A DNA stretch of 64,000 nucleotides from Candidatus Caenarcanales bacterium (GCA_020050435.1 JAGVKQ010000005.1:186001-250000), one strand, 5' to 3'. Counted from the stretch's first letter, positions 25,736 to 35,153 are shown. The notes: a model not told the origin generated them from the letters alone. Numbers and translations are program-made.

Positions 25736-28288
25736 ATGATTACAGAAATAGCAGTATATAAACCAAAAGAAATTGAGAGCAAATGGCAAAATATTTGGGA
25801 AAAATCCCAAATTTACAAAGCAATAGATTTTGATAAAAGACCAAAATACTATTCACTTGTGATGTTTCCCTATCCTAGTGGTGATTTGCATATGGGTCAT
25901 ATGAGGGTCTACACCATTAGCGATGTCATTTCTAGACATAGAAGAATGCTTGGTTTCAATGTATTAAATCCAATGGGATTTGATGCATTTGGTCTACCAG
26001 CAGAAAATGCTGCTATAGAGAGAAAAATCCCCCCTAAAGACTGGACTCTTAAAAATATTAATCACATGAAAAATGATCAATTAAAGAGGATGGGAACTAG
26101 CTATGATTGGGGGAGAGAAGTTGTTTCATGCAATCCTGACTATTATAAATGGACTCAGTGGTTATTTCTTCAGTTTTATAAGCATGGATTAGCCTATCAG
26201 AAAGAAGCCCCGGTAAATTGGTGTAATAAGTGTCAGACAGTTCTAGCAAATGAGCAGGTTGAAGATGGAATGTGCTGGCGTCATGATGATACTCCTGTTG
26301 AAAAAAAGAAAATGCGTCAGTGGTTTTTAAAAATTACTAATTATGCTGAAGAATTACTAGATGATCTTGACAAATTAACTGGATGGCCTGATCGCGTTAA
26401 ACTAATGCAAAAAAACTGGATAGGAAAATCTCATGGTGCAGAGCTTGTTTTTACCGTGGATGAAAGCGAGGACACGTGTCCTCGCCTTCAAATTCCTGTT
26501 TACACCACTCGTCCCGATACCATTTATGGTGTTACTTATCTGGTTTTAGCGCCTGAACATTCTTTAGTCTCTGGTTTAACTACAAAAGAAAATAAAGAAA
26601 TTGTTGAAGCATATATAAAAAAGGCAAGCGTACTTTCTGAAATTGAAAGACAATCCGATAGTAGAGAAAAAACTGGGGTACCATTAGGTTCATATGTAAT
26701 TAATCCATATACTGGTGAGAAAGTTCCCATCTGGATTAGTGACTATGCACTTTTAGATTATGGAACTGGTGCAGTGATGGGTGTCCCAGCACATGACATT
26801 AGAGATTTTGAGTTTGCTAAAAAATTAAAGCTTGATATAAAACAAGTGATTTCTATTGATGGGAAAGAATCAGAATTAAAAAATGCATATACTGATCCTG
26901 GAATAATTGTTAACTCTTCACAGTTCAATGGACTAAATAGTGAAGATGCAAAATTGAAAATTATTGACTATGGAGAAAAAGAAGGATTTGCAAAAAAGAG
27001 AATAAATTATCGCTTGCGTGATTGGTTAATTAGTCGTCAGAGATATTGGGGTTGCCCAATTCCAATAATTTACTGTGAAAAGTGTGGAATCGTTCCTGCT
27101 CCTGAAGAAAATCTTCCCATAGTTCTTCCTGACAATGTAGAAATCTCTGGAAGTGGTGGTTCTCCACTGGAAAGAGCAAAAGACTGGGTCTCTGTAAAAT
27201 GTCCAAAATGTAATTCTGACTCTAAAAGAGAAACAGATACTATGGATACATTTATATGTTCAAGTTTTTATTACTTGCGTTACAGTGATGCTACAAATGA
27301 TAAAGAAGTTTTCAATAAAGAAAAAGCAAATTATTGGCTGCCTGTAGATCAATATGTAGGTGGTATTGAACATGCGATTTTACATCTTTTATATTCCAGA
27401 TTTTTTACGAAAGCTGCCAGAGACTTTGGTCTTGTAAAAATTGATGAGCCTTTTAGTAATCTTCTTAGTCAGGGCATGGTTACTATGTTTAGCCCAAAGA
27501 CAAATAAAATATCTAAAATGTCAAAGTCTAAAGGAAATGTAGTTGGTACTTCTGAATTTTTTGATGAATATGGTGCTGATGCAGCCAGGTTATTTATTTT
27601 ATTCGCAGCTCCTCCAGAACAAGAAGTAGAGTGGAATAAGCAGGGCGCAATAGGGCAATATAGATTTTTAGAGAGAATCTGGAGATTGTTTTTTATTCTG
27701 AAAGAGAAAGCAGGTCTAACTGTATGCGACGTAAGGGCATTTCATGAAATGCCCTTACATGAAACACCAATGGAACCACCTGTACGCGAGTTGTACAGAG
27801 TAGCAAATTACACTATTAAATCTGTTTCAGAAGATATTTCAGATAAAAAATATATCTTTAACACTGGCATTGCAAGAATGACAGAACTTGTGAATTGCAT
27901 TTATAAAATTATTCAAAATAAAACTTCCTTTACTGAGATAGAATCAAAAGTTTTAAATTTTTCAATTACAAATCTTTTAAAACTATTAGCACCGTTTGCT
28001 CCTCATATTACAGAAGAATTATGGGGAATGATGGGGGAGAAAGAATCAATCCATCTTCAGAAGTGGCCTTCTTTTGATGAGAAAGCTCTTGAAACAGATG
28101 AAGTAGAGCTTGTTATTCAAATGGGTGGGAAAAAGATAGATGTTTTAAAAATAAAAAAAGGATTGCCACAAAAAGAAATAGAAGCCATGGCTATGAGTCA
28201 AGAAAAAGTAAAAATTAGAATGGAAGGGAAGGAATTGGTTAAGATTGTTGTTGTGCAGGATAAAATTGTTAATATTGTGGCGCGATGA
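25736..28288 (+). CDS. leuS: Leucyl-tRNA synthetase
   Basis: The 850-residue class I synthetase has the HIGH motif as H52-M-G-H55 in [15 protein letters not shown] and KMSKS near residue 594 in [14 protein letters not shown]. The editing-domain [13 protein letters not shown] and zinc-like CEKCG/CPKC pairs are also present. It charges tRNA-Leu. Two 28-bp palindromes are inserted in frame. One lies at 26462-26489, right before the conserved TTRPDT block of the editing domain. The other, at 27731-27758, is in the linker before the anticodon-binding helices. Both encode family peptides found in other genes of this window. The TGA stop overlaps the hisH start (ATGA). Confidence 0.97.
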   Translation: MITEIAVYKPKEIESKWQNIWEKSQIYKAIDFDKRPKYYSLVMFPYPSGDLHMGHMRVYTISDVISRHRRMLGFNVLNPMGFDAFGLPAENAAIERKIPPKDWTLKNINHMKNDQLKRMGTSYDWGREVVSCNPDYYKWTQWLFLQFYKHGLAYQKEAPVNWCNKCQTVLANEQVEDGMCWRHDDTPVEKKKMRQWFLKITNYAEELLDDLDKLTGWPDRVKLMQKNWIGKSHGAELVFTVDESEDTCPRLQIPVYTTRPDTIYGVTYLVLAPEHSLVSGLTTKENKEIVEAYIKKASVLSEIERQSDSREKTGVPLGSYVINPYTGEKVPIWISDYALLDYGTGAVMGVPAHDIRDFEFAKKLKLDIKQVISIDGKESELKNAYTDPGIIVNSSQFNGLNSEDAKLKIIDYGEKEGFAKKRINYRLRDWLISRQRYWGCPIPIIYCEKCGIVPAPEENLPIVLPDNVEISGSGGSPLERAKDWVSVKCPKCNSDSKRETDTMDTFICSSFYYLRYSDATNDKEVFNKEKANYWLPVDQYVGGIEHAILHLLYSRFFTKAARDFGLVKIDEPFSNLLSQGMVTMFSPKTNKISKMSKSKGNVVGTSEFFDEYGADAARLFILFAAPPEQEVEWNKQGAIGQYRFLERIWRLFFILKEKAGLTVCDVRAFHEMPLHETPMEPPVRELYRVANYTIKSVSEDISDKKYIFNTGIARMTELVNCIYKIIQNKTSFTEIESKVLNFSITNLLKLLAPFAPHITEELWGMMGEKESIHLQKWPSFDEKALETDEVELVIQMGGKKIDVLKIKKGLPQKEIEAMAMSQEKVKIRMEGKELVKIVVVQDKIVNIVAR
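26462..26489. repeat. 28-bp palindrome in frame in leuS editing domain
   Basis: The arms GAAAGCGAGGACAC and GTGTCCTCGCCTTC are inverted copies around CAC|GTG. It starts on a codon first base and is read E-S-E-D-T-C-P-R-L, matching the copy at 12425-12452. Confidence 0.9.
27731..27758. repeat. 28-bp palindrome in frame in leuS linker
   Basis: A perfect palindrome with arms GTAAGGGCATTTCA and TGAAATGCCCTTAC. It starts on a codon first base and is read [10 protein letters not shown] degenerate copy lies in hisH. Confidence 0.95.
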
Positions 28289-28878
28289 AAAAAAATATTT
28301 CATTAATTGATTTCGGTGCTGGGAATCTACACAGCGTCCACAAAGCATTGAAATTTGTGGGTGCAAATATAGAAATTACAAATGACGAATCAAGAATTGA
28401 AAAATCAGATGCAGTGATTTTTCCTGGTGTTGGTGCATTTGGTTCAGTAATGCAATCAATTAGGGAAAACAATCTTGAGTCCATAATTAAGAAAATGGCA
28501 ACTTCAGGAAAGCCATTTTTAGGTATATGTGTAGGAATGCAGGTTTTATTTGAATCAGGAGAAGAAAATCCTGACATGCCTGGGCTGGGAGTGTTTAAGG
28601 GCAATGTTGTTAAGTTTAAAAAAGCAAAAAAGATTCCTCATATTGGTTGGAATGATGTTGGGGTGATTCATGAATCACCCTTACAAAAGTTCTACTTTGT
28701 TCACTCGTACTACGTCATACCAGAGGATAAAAATCTTATTTATGCAAAATCAAATTATGATGGCGAAGAGTTCTGTTGTGCTGTTAAAAAAGATAACTTG
28801 TTGGCTGTTCAATTTCATCCTGAAAAAAGCGGAGATGCAGGGCTAAACTTTTTATCAGATTTCGTGAAGAAAATATAA
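28285..28878 (+). CDS. hisH: Imidazole glycerol phosphate synthase, glutaminase subunit HisH
   Basis: The 197-residue class I amidotransferase has [11 protein letters not shown] at the N-terminus, the nucleophile Cys82 in [30 protein letters not shown], and the His178/Glu180 pair in VQFHPEKSG. HisH delivers ammonia to HisF in histidine synthesis. HisF and other his genes are not adjacent, so the gene seems detached from a his operon and is instead coupled to leuS (4-bp overlap). A palindromic 28-bp element (28657-28684) occupies the variable segment just after GWN, where homologues have a charged loop of differing length. Confidence 0.95.
   Translation: MKKNISLIDFGAGNLHSVHKALKFVGANIEITNDESRIEKSDAVIFPGVGAFGSVMQSIRENNLESIIKKMATSGKPFLGICVGMQVLFESGEENPDMPGLGVFKGNVVKFKKAKKIPHIGWNDVGVIHESPLQKFYFVHSYYVIPEDKNLIYAKSNYDGEEFCCAVKKDNLLAVQFHPEKSGDAGLNFLSDFVKKI
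28657..28684. repeat. 28-bp palindrome in frame in hisH
   Basis: The arms GTTGGGGTGATTCA and TGAATCACCCTTAC are inverted copies with one end mismatch. It starts on a codon first base and is read V-G-V-I-H-E-S-P-L, the same frame as the leuS copy at 27731. Confidence 0.9.
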
Positions 28879-28887
28879 GTCAATGTT

Positions 28888-30345
28888 ATGAATAAAATAG
28901 CAATTTTATTTTTTACAATTCTCGTTTTTTTTATAAACTGTAATTTCGTTAATGCTATGCCACTAAATAGGATGGTTCTTAGTGAAGAGCATTTATTGGT
29001 TTCTGATCTGATTTATAATGCCCAAAATAAAAATCTTTATCTTGTTACCTCAAATGGAATATTGATTGTATTTGATTTAAGCAAGAAGAAGATTATTCAA
29101 AAAATAGATTTAGGTGGAAGAAATGCTCTGTATGATCATGGAGTGATTTCTGCAACAGATGATGAAAAATCTATTTTATATGTTTCATTTAATAGAACTT
29201 TATATGTTGTGGATATGCTGACAAATACAGTGAAAAACAAAATATATCTAATTGAAAACCCAGATAAAATTATTGTAAAAACCGGATCAAGTAAAATATG
29301 GCTATTGGATACGAGCTTGGGTGTTCTTGGATCTGTAGATGATGTTTTAAGTAATTCTTCTAAAAAAGATTCAATTAAATATTTGAAATTTGTAAAAAGA
29401 CCTCAAGAAGTATTTTTTGATTCTAAGTTAAGCAGGCTTTACTTGATTGATTCTAAAGCAAAATTTATTTACATTTTAAATGGAAATGACAAAATCATTT
29501 CTACTATAGATTATAGAGAAGAAATTAAGAATATTGAATCAATGAATAAAGTATTTAATTCTGTCGTAGATGGAAATGATTCAGAGATTGTTATATCACA
29601 ACTGAAATCTTTTAATAAAGAAAAGCTTTTTGCTTTGGATGAAGAAAGCCATAAACTCTATATTCCTCTAAATGAGTCCACTCTTGTTTTTAATCTTATA
29701 ACAAATGCTTTTGAAAAAAGATTTAAAAATCTTCCCCCGTCTAAAAAGCTTATTGTAAGTGGAGGAAAAATTTACCTGTTATTTGAAGCAGGTAATACTG
29801 GTAATCATGCTCTGGCAGTAATAGATGAAAGTCGGGGGAAATTAATTGATTTAACTGTATTGGGAAACATTAAAAATATTGCTTTGGATAAGGAAAATAG
29901 AAAAATTTTTGCACTTACTGAGTATATTAAATTAAAACCTGAGTATTTGATTACAGCTGATTTAAGTGAAAACTTTCTGAATAAAAAAAGCTTTTTAAAT
30001 CAATTTGATAAATTGATTGTTGAGCTTGATCAGTTAATTGTCTCTAATAAAGATATTAGGATGCTAAAACTTTATAAAAACATATCTCCAGCTATAGAGA
30101 AAATTAAATTAATAAGAAAAAGTAAAGAGAAGGACTTAAGCTGTACACCCTTAATTGGTAATTATATAAAAGATGATATTAAGCATTATATAAAAAGATT
30201 TATAACTCCTTGTGTTTCAGGAGATGACAGTACAAAACCTTGTTTGGATTATTATAGAGTAAAAGATTTAGTACTTTTCCTGGAAGCTATAGTGGCTGTA
30301 GACTTCAATCAAAATAACGTTTCTGATATTTGTGAAATTAAATAG
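28888..30345 (+). CDS. Secreted YVTN/propeller-like protein of unknown function
   Basis: The 485-residue protein has a signal peptide (first 24 residues, ending FVNA). Residues 30 to about 350 show repeated beta-propeller-like strands, such as NKNLYLVTSNGILIVFD, KSILYVSFNRTLYVVDMLTN, SRLYLIDSKAKFIYILNG and ENRKIFALTEY. They resemble the 'N-x-[IV]-Y-V-x(n)-V-D' pattern of YVTN repeats. The C-terminal 130 residues are helical with four cysteines. No enzyme motif is seen. It is probably a periplasmic or surface binding protein. The 3' end overlaps the converging murG by 8 bp. Confidence 0.7.
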   Translation: MNKIAILFFTILVFFINCNFVNAMPLNRMVLSEEHLLVSDLIYNAQNKNLYLVTSNGILIVFDLSKKKIIQKIDLGGRNALYDHGVISATDDEKSILYVSFNRTLYVVDMLTNTVKNKIYLIENPDKIIVKTGSSKIWLLDTSLGVLGSVDDVLSNSSKKDSIKYLKFVKRPQEVFFDSKLSRLYLIDSKAKFIYILNGNDKIISTIDYREEIKNIESMNKVFNSVVDGNDSEIVISQLKSFNKEKLFALDEESHKLYIPLNESTLVFNLITNAFEKRFKNLPPSKKLIVSGGKIYLLFEAGNTGNHALAVIDESRGKLIDLTVLGNIKNIALDKENRKIFALTEYIKLKPEYLITADLSENFLNKKSFLNQFDKLIVELDQLIVSNKDIRMLKLYKNISPAIEKIKLIRKSKEKDLSCTPLIGNYIKDDIKHYIKRFITPCVSGDDSTKPCLDYYRVKDLVLFLEAIVAVDFNQNNVSDICEIK

Positions 30346-31462
30346 AAGAAGTTAAATTTTTATTTTCTATCTTAGCTAGTATTAGATTAGCAATGTCTAC
30401 TGAAGCATTTGGTTTTGCATATGATTTAGCTATTTTACTCATCTGTGCTAGTTTCTCATCATTTTTTAAAAGGTCTAAAACATCACTTAAAAGTAATTTA
30501 AGATTTAATTCTTTTTGTCTGTGAAGAATAGCAGCACCACTGTTTATTAAGTGCATAATATTTGCTTCCTGGTGATTTCCTGCAAATGGAAAAGGAATAA
30601 AAATAGCGGGTTTTCCAAGAATACAAATTTCAGTAGTTGTTATAGCTCCTGCTCTTGTAATAACCAAATCTGAGATATGATAACACTTTTCTGGATGCTC
30701 AAAAAATGGTTTAGCAACATAGTTTTTAGTTTCTAAGACTTTACAGGGTATTCTTTTGCTAAATGCATCATGAGTTAAAGATCCAGTTTGATGAATTACT
30801 TGAATATCATTATTTAAAACAAGATCTTTTAAAATTTCAAGAGTCGCTTCATTGATAGCAGTAGCTCCTTGTGATCCCCCTATTATAAAAACAGTTTTCT
30901 TTTCTGGAGTGAATCCAAATTCTTCATAAATTTTTGATTTGTCCAATTTGTCAACTTCTAAAAATGATTGCCTGATGGGATTTCCTGTAACCACTACTTC
31001 CATGTCTCTTGCATAAACTTCTTTAGATTCAAACCCTAAGGTTAAAAGTGCTGCTCCGCTTGCTGAAAACTGATTAGCCATGCCTAGTCTATAGTCAGGG
31101 TTATGAACTACATATGGAATATTAAGTCTTTTTGCAGCAATGAAAACTGGTGCACTAGAGTAACCACCAGTACCAAAAACAATGTCAGGTTTAAAATGTT
31201 TTAGATAAACCTTAGCTTTGCTAACGGCTTTAAGTAAATAAAAAGGCCATGTTATAAGTTCTTTTTGTAATTTCCTCGGCAAACCCACAAAATCATATCC
31301 ATAAAACTCAATTTTATTTTCTTCAGCAATTTTTTCTTCTGGTTTGCCATTTACGCCAATATAATATAAATCACAATTTTCTTTTTTTAATACTTCAGAT
31401 ACAGCAATGCTGGGGAAAACATGTCCACCACTACCACCACCACATAGTACTATTTTCTTCAT
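30338..31462 (-). CDS. murG: UDP-N-acetylglucosamine-N-acetylmuramyl-(pentapeptide) transferase MurG
   Basis: The 374-residue GT28-family enzyme carries the glycine-rich G8-G-G-S-G-G-H motif followed by FPSIAV at the N-terminus. It also has GTGGYSSAPVFIAA, VVHNPDYRLGMANQ, the second glycine loop IIGGSQGATAINE, and the UDP-GlcNAc contact region RAGAITTTEICILGKPAIFIPFP. MurG adds GlcNAc to lipid I to make lipid II on the cytoplasmic face of the inner membrane. The gene lies alone here, not in the usual mur/fts cluster. No Shine-Dalgarno is seen upstream of the ATG. A TATAAT-like sequence sits only about 10 bp upstream, which would give an almost leaderless mRNA if used. Confidence 0.95.
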   Translation of the reverse strand: MKKIVLCGGGSGGHVFPSIAVSEVLKKENCDLYYIGVNGKPEEKIAEENKIEFYGYDFVGLPRKLQKELITWPFYLLKAVSKAKVYLKHFKPDIVFGTGGYSSAPVFIAAKRLNIPYVVHNPDYRLGMANQFSASGAALLTLGFESKEVYARDMEVVVTGNPIRQSFLEVDKLDKSKIYEEFGFTPEKKTVFIIGGSQGATAINEATLEILKDLVLNNDIQVIHQTGSLTHDAFSKRIPCKVLETKNYVAKPFFEHPEKCYHISDLVITRAGAITTTEICILGKPAIFIPFPFAGNHQEANIMHLINSGAAILHRQKELNLKLLLSDVLDLLKNDEKLAQMSKIAKSYAKPNASVDIANLILAKIENKNLTSSI

Positions 31463-31475
31463 ATTTTTTTATTAT

Positions 31476-31505
31476 AGCCCAAAACAAGTTTGGGCTTCTT
31501 TTTGT
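31476..31505 (+). terminator. Hairpin with T-run upstream of murG
   Basis: AGCCCAAA (31476-31483) pairs with TTTGGGCT (31489-31496) around a 5-nt loop, followed on the plus strand by TTCTTTTTG. Read on the minus strand it lies between the 144-aa gene and murG, without a T-run. The orientation as a plus-strand terminator is odd, because the nearest plus-strand gene ended over 1 kb earlier. Confidence 0.5.
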
Positions 31506-31524
31506 CAATCTGCTATATTGGATC

Positions 31525-31552
31525 GAATTCACCGAATAAATCGGATGAATCC
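31525..31552. repeat. 28-nt hairpin with ATAAA loop, copy 1
   Basis: Stem GAATTCA-CCGA, loop ATAAA, then TCGG, a bulged A, and TGAATCC. The layout (7+4+5+4+1+7) is the same as copy 2 at 43993-44020, but most stem base pairs differ. Confidence 0.75.
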
Positions 31553-31608
31553 TATAACTTCAAGTAAGCTTATACAATTATAGCTTAAAATAAATTGGGT
31601 TTTCTTAC

Positions 31609-32043
31609 TTACCCACCGGTTTGCTGAACAGGTATGAGTCTGCATTCAAAAGGAATATTACATACAGATTCAAGTGGTCCTTCTGGGCGTCCTATAGAAA
31701 TAGTAACGTAATAAACCCCTGTTTCGCGTAAAGTCAGCATCATTGAAAAAGAATCAATACACCAATGGCAAGAAATTGGTGGACTTGAGGTTATTGTAAA
31801 TTGATTTTTTCTTTCAGCTAGTAATGCACCTGAGGGAGTGAAAAGTTCAAGTTGTTGTAAAAAATTGCCCTGAGCATTTGTCCATTGATTGGCTACTACA
31901 AACTGTGACAGTGTGGCAGGTAAAGTAGGGGTCTGAAAAACATTTTGTATGTTTAAAAGGTGTACAGCATGAGTAACCTTATCAAAACTTACTTGACTGC
32001 AAATGGCACCTATATTATGACGTGGTAAGCTGTCGGGATTCAT
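31609..32043 (-). CDS. Small beta-rich hypothetical protein (144 aa)
   Basis: No signal peptide is present. Alternating hydrophobic strands such as LTLRETGVYYVTISIG and PATLSQFVVANQW, plus LELFTPSGALLAERKN, suggest a beta-sandwich. The overall pattern (strand, G-x-L, then tail ending in a short polar segment) is like the small cytoplasmic DUF6941-type proteins, but I cannot confirm that. Cysteines at CHWC and near the C-terminus (VCNIPFECRL) might bind metal. Gap to ctpA is 26 bp on the same strand, so they may be cotranscribed. Confidence 0.65.
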   Translation of the reverse strand: MNPDSLPRHNIGAICSQVSFDKVTHAVHLLNIQNVFQTPTLPATLSQFVVANQWTNAQGNFLQQLELFTPSGALLAERKNQFTITSSPPISCHWCIDSFSMMLTLRETGVYYVTISIGRPEGPLESVCNIPFECRLIPVQQTGG

Positions 32044-32069
32044 GGATTATATTATACAATATCTCTCTA

Positions 32070-33248
32070 TTAGTTACCCAGGGCTATTTCTTTTCTATTT
32101 AAGCTCTCAAGAATCTCTTTAGCCCTGACTAATTGTTGTTTATCATTATTAATTACTTCATCAGGAGTAATCCCTATTTTATTTATACATTTGCCAGATG
32201 GTGTTAGGTAAGCAGCTATTGTTATGTGTAAGGCTGACTCATCAGGAAGTTTAATCACTTCTTGTATAAGTCCTTTTCCATATGTTTTTTTCCCGATAAC
32301 AATTGCTCTTTTATTTTCTTTTAATGCACTTACTAATATTTCACTTGCACTTGCTGTATTTTCATTTACTAAAATAATAATATTTGAATTCTTTGAATCG
32401 GATAAATTATTTGGTCTTGCTATTTCATCTTTTTTTTGTGTTTTAGTTACCGTGCTTACAATTTGACCATTATCTAAAAACATATCAGCTATTTCAACAG
32501 CATTTTTAAAGAGTCCGCCTGTATTATTTCTTAAATCAATAATAATGTCTTTTGACATGGCTTTAGTGAGTTCCTCCCTGAATAAACTGCTAGTGTTTTG
32601 TGGAATAAACGAATCTATTCTTATGAGTGTAATATCCCCATCTAAACTTTTACTCGAAACATTTTTTAAATTTAACTGCTCTCTTTTTATGGTTTTAAAT
32701 AATGTTTTGTTTCCTCTTTGAAGTTCAAGTGTAACTTTCGAGTCCTTATCACCTCTAAGCAGATTTGAAACTTGGATGGAAGTGAGATTTCTAGCATCTT
32801 TTTCATTTACTGTAACTATTAAATCTTGTGGTTGTATTCCTTCTTTAAAAGCTGGACTGTCTTCGATTACATTTGTAATAAATGGTTTTACATTTGCAAG
32901 TTTAATCCCAATACCTACAAAAGAAGATCTCATTAAATTTAACTCATCTTTGAATTCCTCTTTAGAAAGAAGTTTTGTGTATGGATCATTCAACTCTTTA
33001 ATTAATACATTTATTTCTTTGTGGGCATCATTTATGTTTTTGACTTTTTTATTTTCTAATTTATTGAAATCAATATTTGTTCTAAAATAAAATTTATTTT
33101 TTAAGTTTTTAATTGCTTCTTTGTAAACTAGATTTGCTTTTACTGACTCTTCTGTATTTGCATTTGTTTTTTGTTCAGTTGTTAAAAGCAATAGAGATAT
33201 TAAAGAAAGAGAAAGCGTGAGTGTAAGTGTTTTTATTCTGTAATTCAT
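32070..33248 (-). CDS. ctpA: Carboxy-terminal processing protease (S41)
   Basis: The 392-residue protein has an N-terminal signal or anchor (residues 8-23). A short helical lead follows, then a PDZ domain (about 108-185; FVGIGIKLANVKPFI, SPAFKEGIQPQDLIVTVN), then the S41 catalytic domain. The catalytic dyad is S302 in NENTASASEILVSAL and K325 in GKKTYGKGLIQ. DLRNNTGGLF is the hallmark strand-loop. It acts in the periplasm, degrading or trimming protein C-termini. The plus-strand exchanger gene starts divergently 126 bp away. In cyanobacterial relatives such proteases mature D1, but here the role is general envelope proteolysis. Confidence 0.93.
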   Translation of the reverse strand: MNYRIKTLTLTLSLSLISLLLLTTEQKTNANTEESVKANLVYKEAIKNLKNKFYFRTNIDFNKLENKKVKNINDAHKEINVLIKELNDPYTKLLSKEEFKDELNLMRSSFVGIGIKLANVKPFITNVIEDSPAFKEGIQPQDLIVTVNEKDARNLTSIQVSNLLRGDKDSKVTLELQRGNKTLFKTIKREQLNLKNVSSKSLDGDITLIRIDSFIPQNTSSLFREELTKAMSKDIIIDLRNNTGGLFKNAVEIADMFLDNGQIVSTVTKTQKKDEIARPNNLSDSKNSNIIILVNENTASASEILVSALKENKRAIVIGKKTYGKGLIQEVIKLPDESALHITIAAYLTPSGKCINKIGITPDEVINNDKQQLVRAKEILESLNRKEIALGN

Positions 33249-33374
33249 TTTGTTTGTTCTTTTATAATAAAGCTGCTTATCTTCGAATTGTGATACCTTG
33301 TTATAGAGGTATATTTATCTTAGGTGAAATGTCCCTTAACCTTCAATGAGAAAACATTAATTCTTAATTAATTT

Positions 33375-34448
33375 ATGATGTTATTTTTATCTTTTTTAGC
33401 TTCTTTAACTGCAATTCTAATTGTTTGTGTATTTTTTAGTAATTCTGTGGAGTGGCTTGGCGAAAAATTAAATCTTTCTCATGGAGTTACTGGAAGCATT
33501 TTAGCAGCAGTTGGAACGGCTTTACCTGAGACTATTGTTCCACTTGTAGCAATTTTTTGGGGAGTAAATAATGCTGAGTTAAAAGACATTATTCTTGGCA
33601 ATCATACACTTTCTTCTTCAAGTGAAATAAGTCTTGGTGCAATAATTGGTGCACCTTTTATGTTAGCTACACTTGCATTCTTTTTAATAGGACTTAGTAG
33701 TTATACATACTTTAAGTCAGGTAGAAGAAAAAGCATAGAAATAAAAGTAGATAAGACCGTTTTAAATAGAGACTTAACTTTTTTCTTAATTTCATATTCA
33801 CTTGCTTTCTTAGCAGTTTTTATAAATCCACACTGGGTACATGTTTTATTTGCAGTTGTATTACTTCTAATGTATGGTCTTTATTTATATTTGACTATTA
33901 CAGAAGAAAGTAATAGTAATTATAAAGGAGAAGAACTAGAGGAAAACCTGGACCCTTTTTTACTCGGAAAGATTTTTAAGAAACATGAAAACAATCCTTC
34001 ACTTTTTTTGATTTGGGTTCAATTAATTCTTTCATTGCTTATGCTTCTATTTACAGCTCATTTCTTTGTAGATGTAATAAAAGATGTTTCTCATCATCTT
34101 AGTTTTCCTGCATTTGTAATAAGTTTGCTTTTAACACCACTTGCTACAGAGCTTCCAGAAAAGTTTAATAGCTGGATGTGGATTAGGCAAAGAAAAGATA
34201 CTCTTGCTGTGGGAAATATTTCAGGCGCTCTTGTTTTTCAAAGTACTTTTCCTGTTTCAATAGGCCTTTTATTTACTACCTGGCAGGTGAAGTCAATTCT
34301 TTCTTATGCTACATTTGTTTTTTGCATAATTAACACGCTTATCATTTTGATTGCACTTAAGCAAAATAAATTAAACTATAAGACCTTTCTTTTCTGCGGA
34401 ATAGCCTATTTGATTTATTTAGTCTTGGTTTTTGGCGAGATTAGGTAG
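33375..34448 (+). CDS. Sodium/calcium exchanger family membrane protein
   Basis: The 357-residue protein has about 10-11 helices arranged as two alpha-repeats. Repeat 1 is TGSILAAVGTALPETIVPLVAIF with the downstream SSSEISLGAIIGAPF. Repeat 2 is PAFVISLLLTPLATELPEKFN with AVGNISGALVFQSTFPVS. These G-T-A-L-P-E and A-T-E-L-P-E helices are the ion-binding core of CaCA-type antiporters (Na+/Ca2+ or H+/Ca2+). A charged cytoplasmic loop (EESNSNYKGEELEENLDP) separates the halves. Repeat 1 carries an insertion between its two helices (GVNNAELKDIILGNHTLSS) that is longer than usual. No Shine-Dalgarno is seen before ATG-ATG. The ion is unknown. Confidence 0.85.
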   Translation: MMLFLSFLASLTAILIVCVFFSNSVEWLGEKLNLSHGVTGSILAAVGTALPETIVPLVAIFWGVNNAELKDIILGNHTLSSSSEISLGAIIGAPFMLATLAFFLIGLSSYTYFKSGRRKSIEIKVDKTVLNRDLTFFLISYSLAFLAVFINPHWVHVLFAVVLLLMYGLYLYLTITEESNSNYKGEELEENLDPFLLGKIFKKHENNPSLFLIWVQLILSLLMLLFTAHFFVDVIKDVSHHLSFPAFVISLLLTPLATELPEKFNSWMWIRQRKDTLAVGNISGALVFQSTFPVSIGLLFTTWQVKSILSYATFVFCIINTLIILIALKQNKLNYKTFLFCGIAYLIYLVLVFGEIR

Positions 34449-34506
34449 AAAACTGATTAAGGTGTCATTTTTATGGTATAATCACCATACTTATCAGTTT
34501 TTCTTA
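34449..34506. terminator. Hairpin with embedded promoter-like -10 box after the exchanger gene
   Basis: AAAACTGAT (34449-34457) pairs with ATCAGTTTT (34493-34501), and GGTG with CACC inside. TTTTTCTT follows, so it could terminate the exchanger transcript. Confidence 0.55.
34477..34482 (+). promoter_or_regulatory. Candidate -10 box TATAAT
   Basis: A perfect TATAAT about 65 nt upstream of the 201-aa gene, with a weak -35 candidate TGATTA 17 nt before it. It lies in the loop of the hairpin at 34449-34506. Supported by motif only. Confidence 0.4.
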
Positions 34507-34547
34507 TCTAACAAAGAAGTTTAAATGTAAATTAAAAGAGGTGGCCA

Positions 34548-35153
34548 ATGCCAAATGATAATTTAACACCAGAACAAGGTTCAGCAGTTCAAATCGGTGA
34601 AACTATTCAGCATGCAATCGTCGGAGTAATGGATGGAAGCAGTACTATTTTTAGATCAATGATTGGTACTATAAAAGATTCATCAATCTTTGCTATCAGA
34701 TCGGGAAAAGAAGTTACTCATGAAGCAACAGATGCTGTATTTAGCACTTTAAAAAAAGGTATTGAAGAAACTAGAAATATCTCTATAGAAGGGACAAAAG
34801 TTGCCTTTGCTTTTGCAAATGAATTAGGTAGAAATTTAAAATCAAGCATTATCGGTACAGTAGAAGGTAGTCATGAAGTCTGTGTAAAAACGGCAGATAC
34901 TGCAGGAAAAACAGTAGTAGATCTTACTCAGAATGTTTATAACGTAGGTGAAAAAGTAGGCACCATTGCTAAGAGTGCTTCCATAAACACTATTCATGGT
35001 ACAGCAGAAGTTGGCAATGAACTTTTTGGAAAAATTAAATCAGGAGTTAATGGAGTAATTAATATTGAAAATATTAAATTCGGTAGAAAAAAAGTAGAAG
35101 AAACGCCACGTCGGAGTGCCTTTACGCCACCTGATGTCATAGAGAATAATTGA
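34548..35153 (+). CDS. Amphipathic helical (phasin/apolipoprotein-like) protein of unknown function
   Basis: The 201-residue protein has AGAGGTGG just upstream of the ATG. It has no signal peptide. It consists of repeated amphipathic helices of roughly 11-residue periodicity around GTIKDSSIFAIRSGKEVTHE, STLKKGIEETRNISIEGTKV and SIIGTVEGSHEVCVKTADTA. Each turn repeats the pattern 'I-G-T-[IV]-[KE]-[DG]-S'. Such proteins coat lipid surfaces or granules, or associate with membranes. The tail (KKVEETPRRSAFTPP) is basic and disordered. No family is recognised. It has its own promoter candidate at 34477. Confidence 0.75.
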   Translation: MPNDNLTPEQGSAVQIGETIQHAIVGVMDGSSTIFRSMIGTIKDSSIFAIRSGKEVTHEATDAVFSTLKKGIEETRNISIEGTKVAFAFANELGRNLKSSIIGTVEGSHEVCVKTADTAGKTVVDLTQNVYNVGEKVGTIAKSASINTIHGTAEVGNELFGKIKSGVNGVINIENIKFGRKKVEETPRRSAFTPPDVIENN

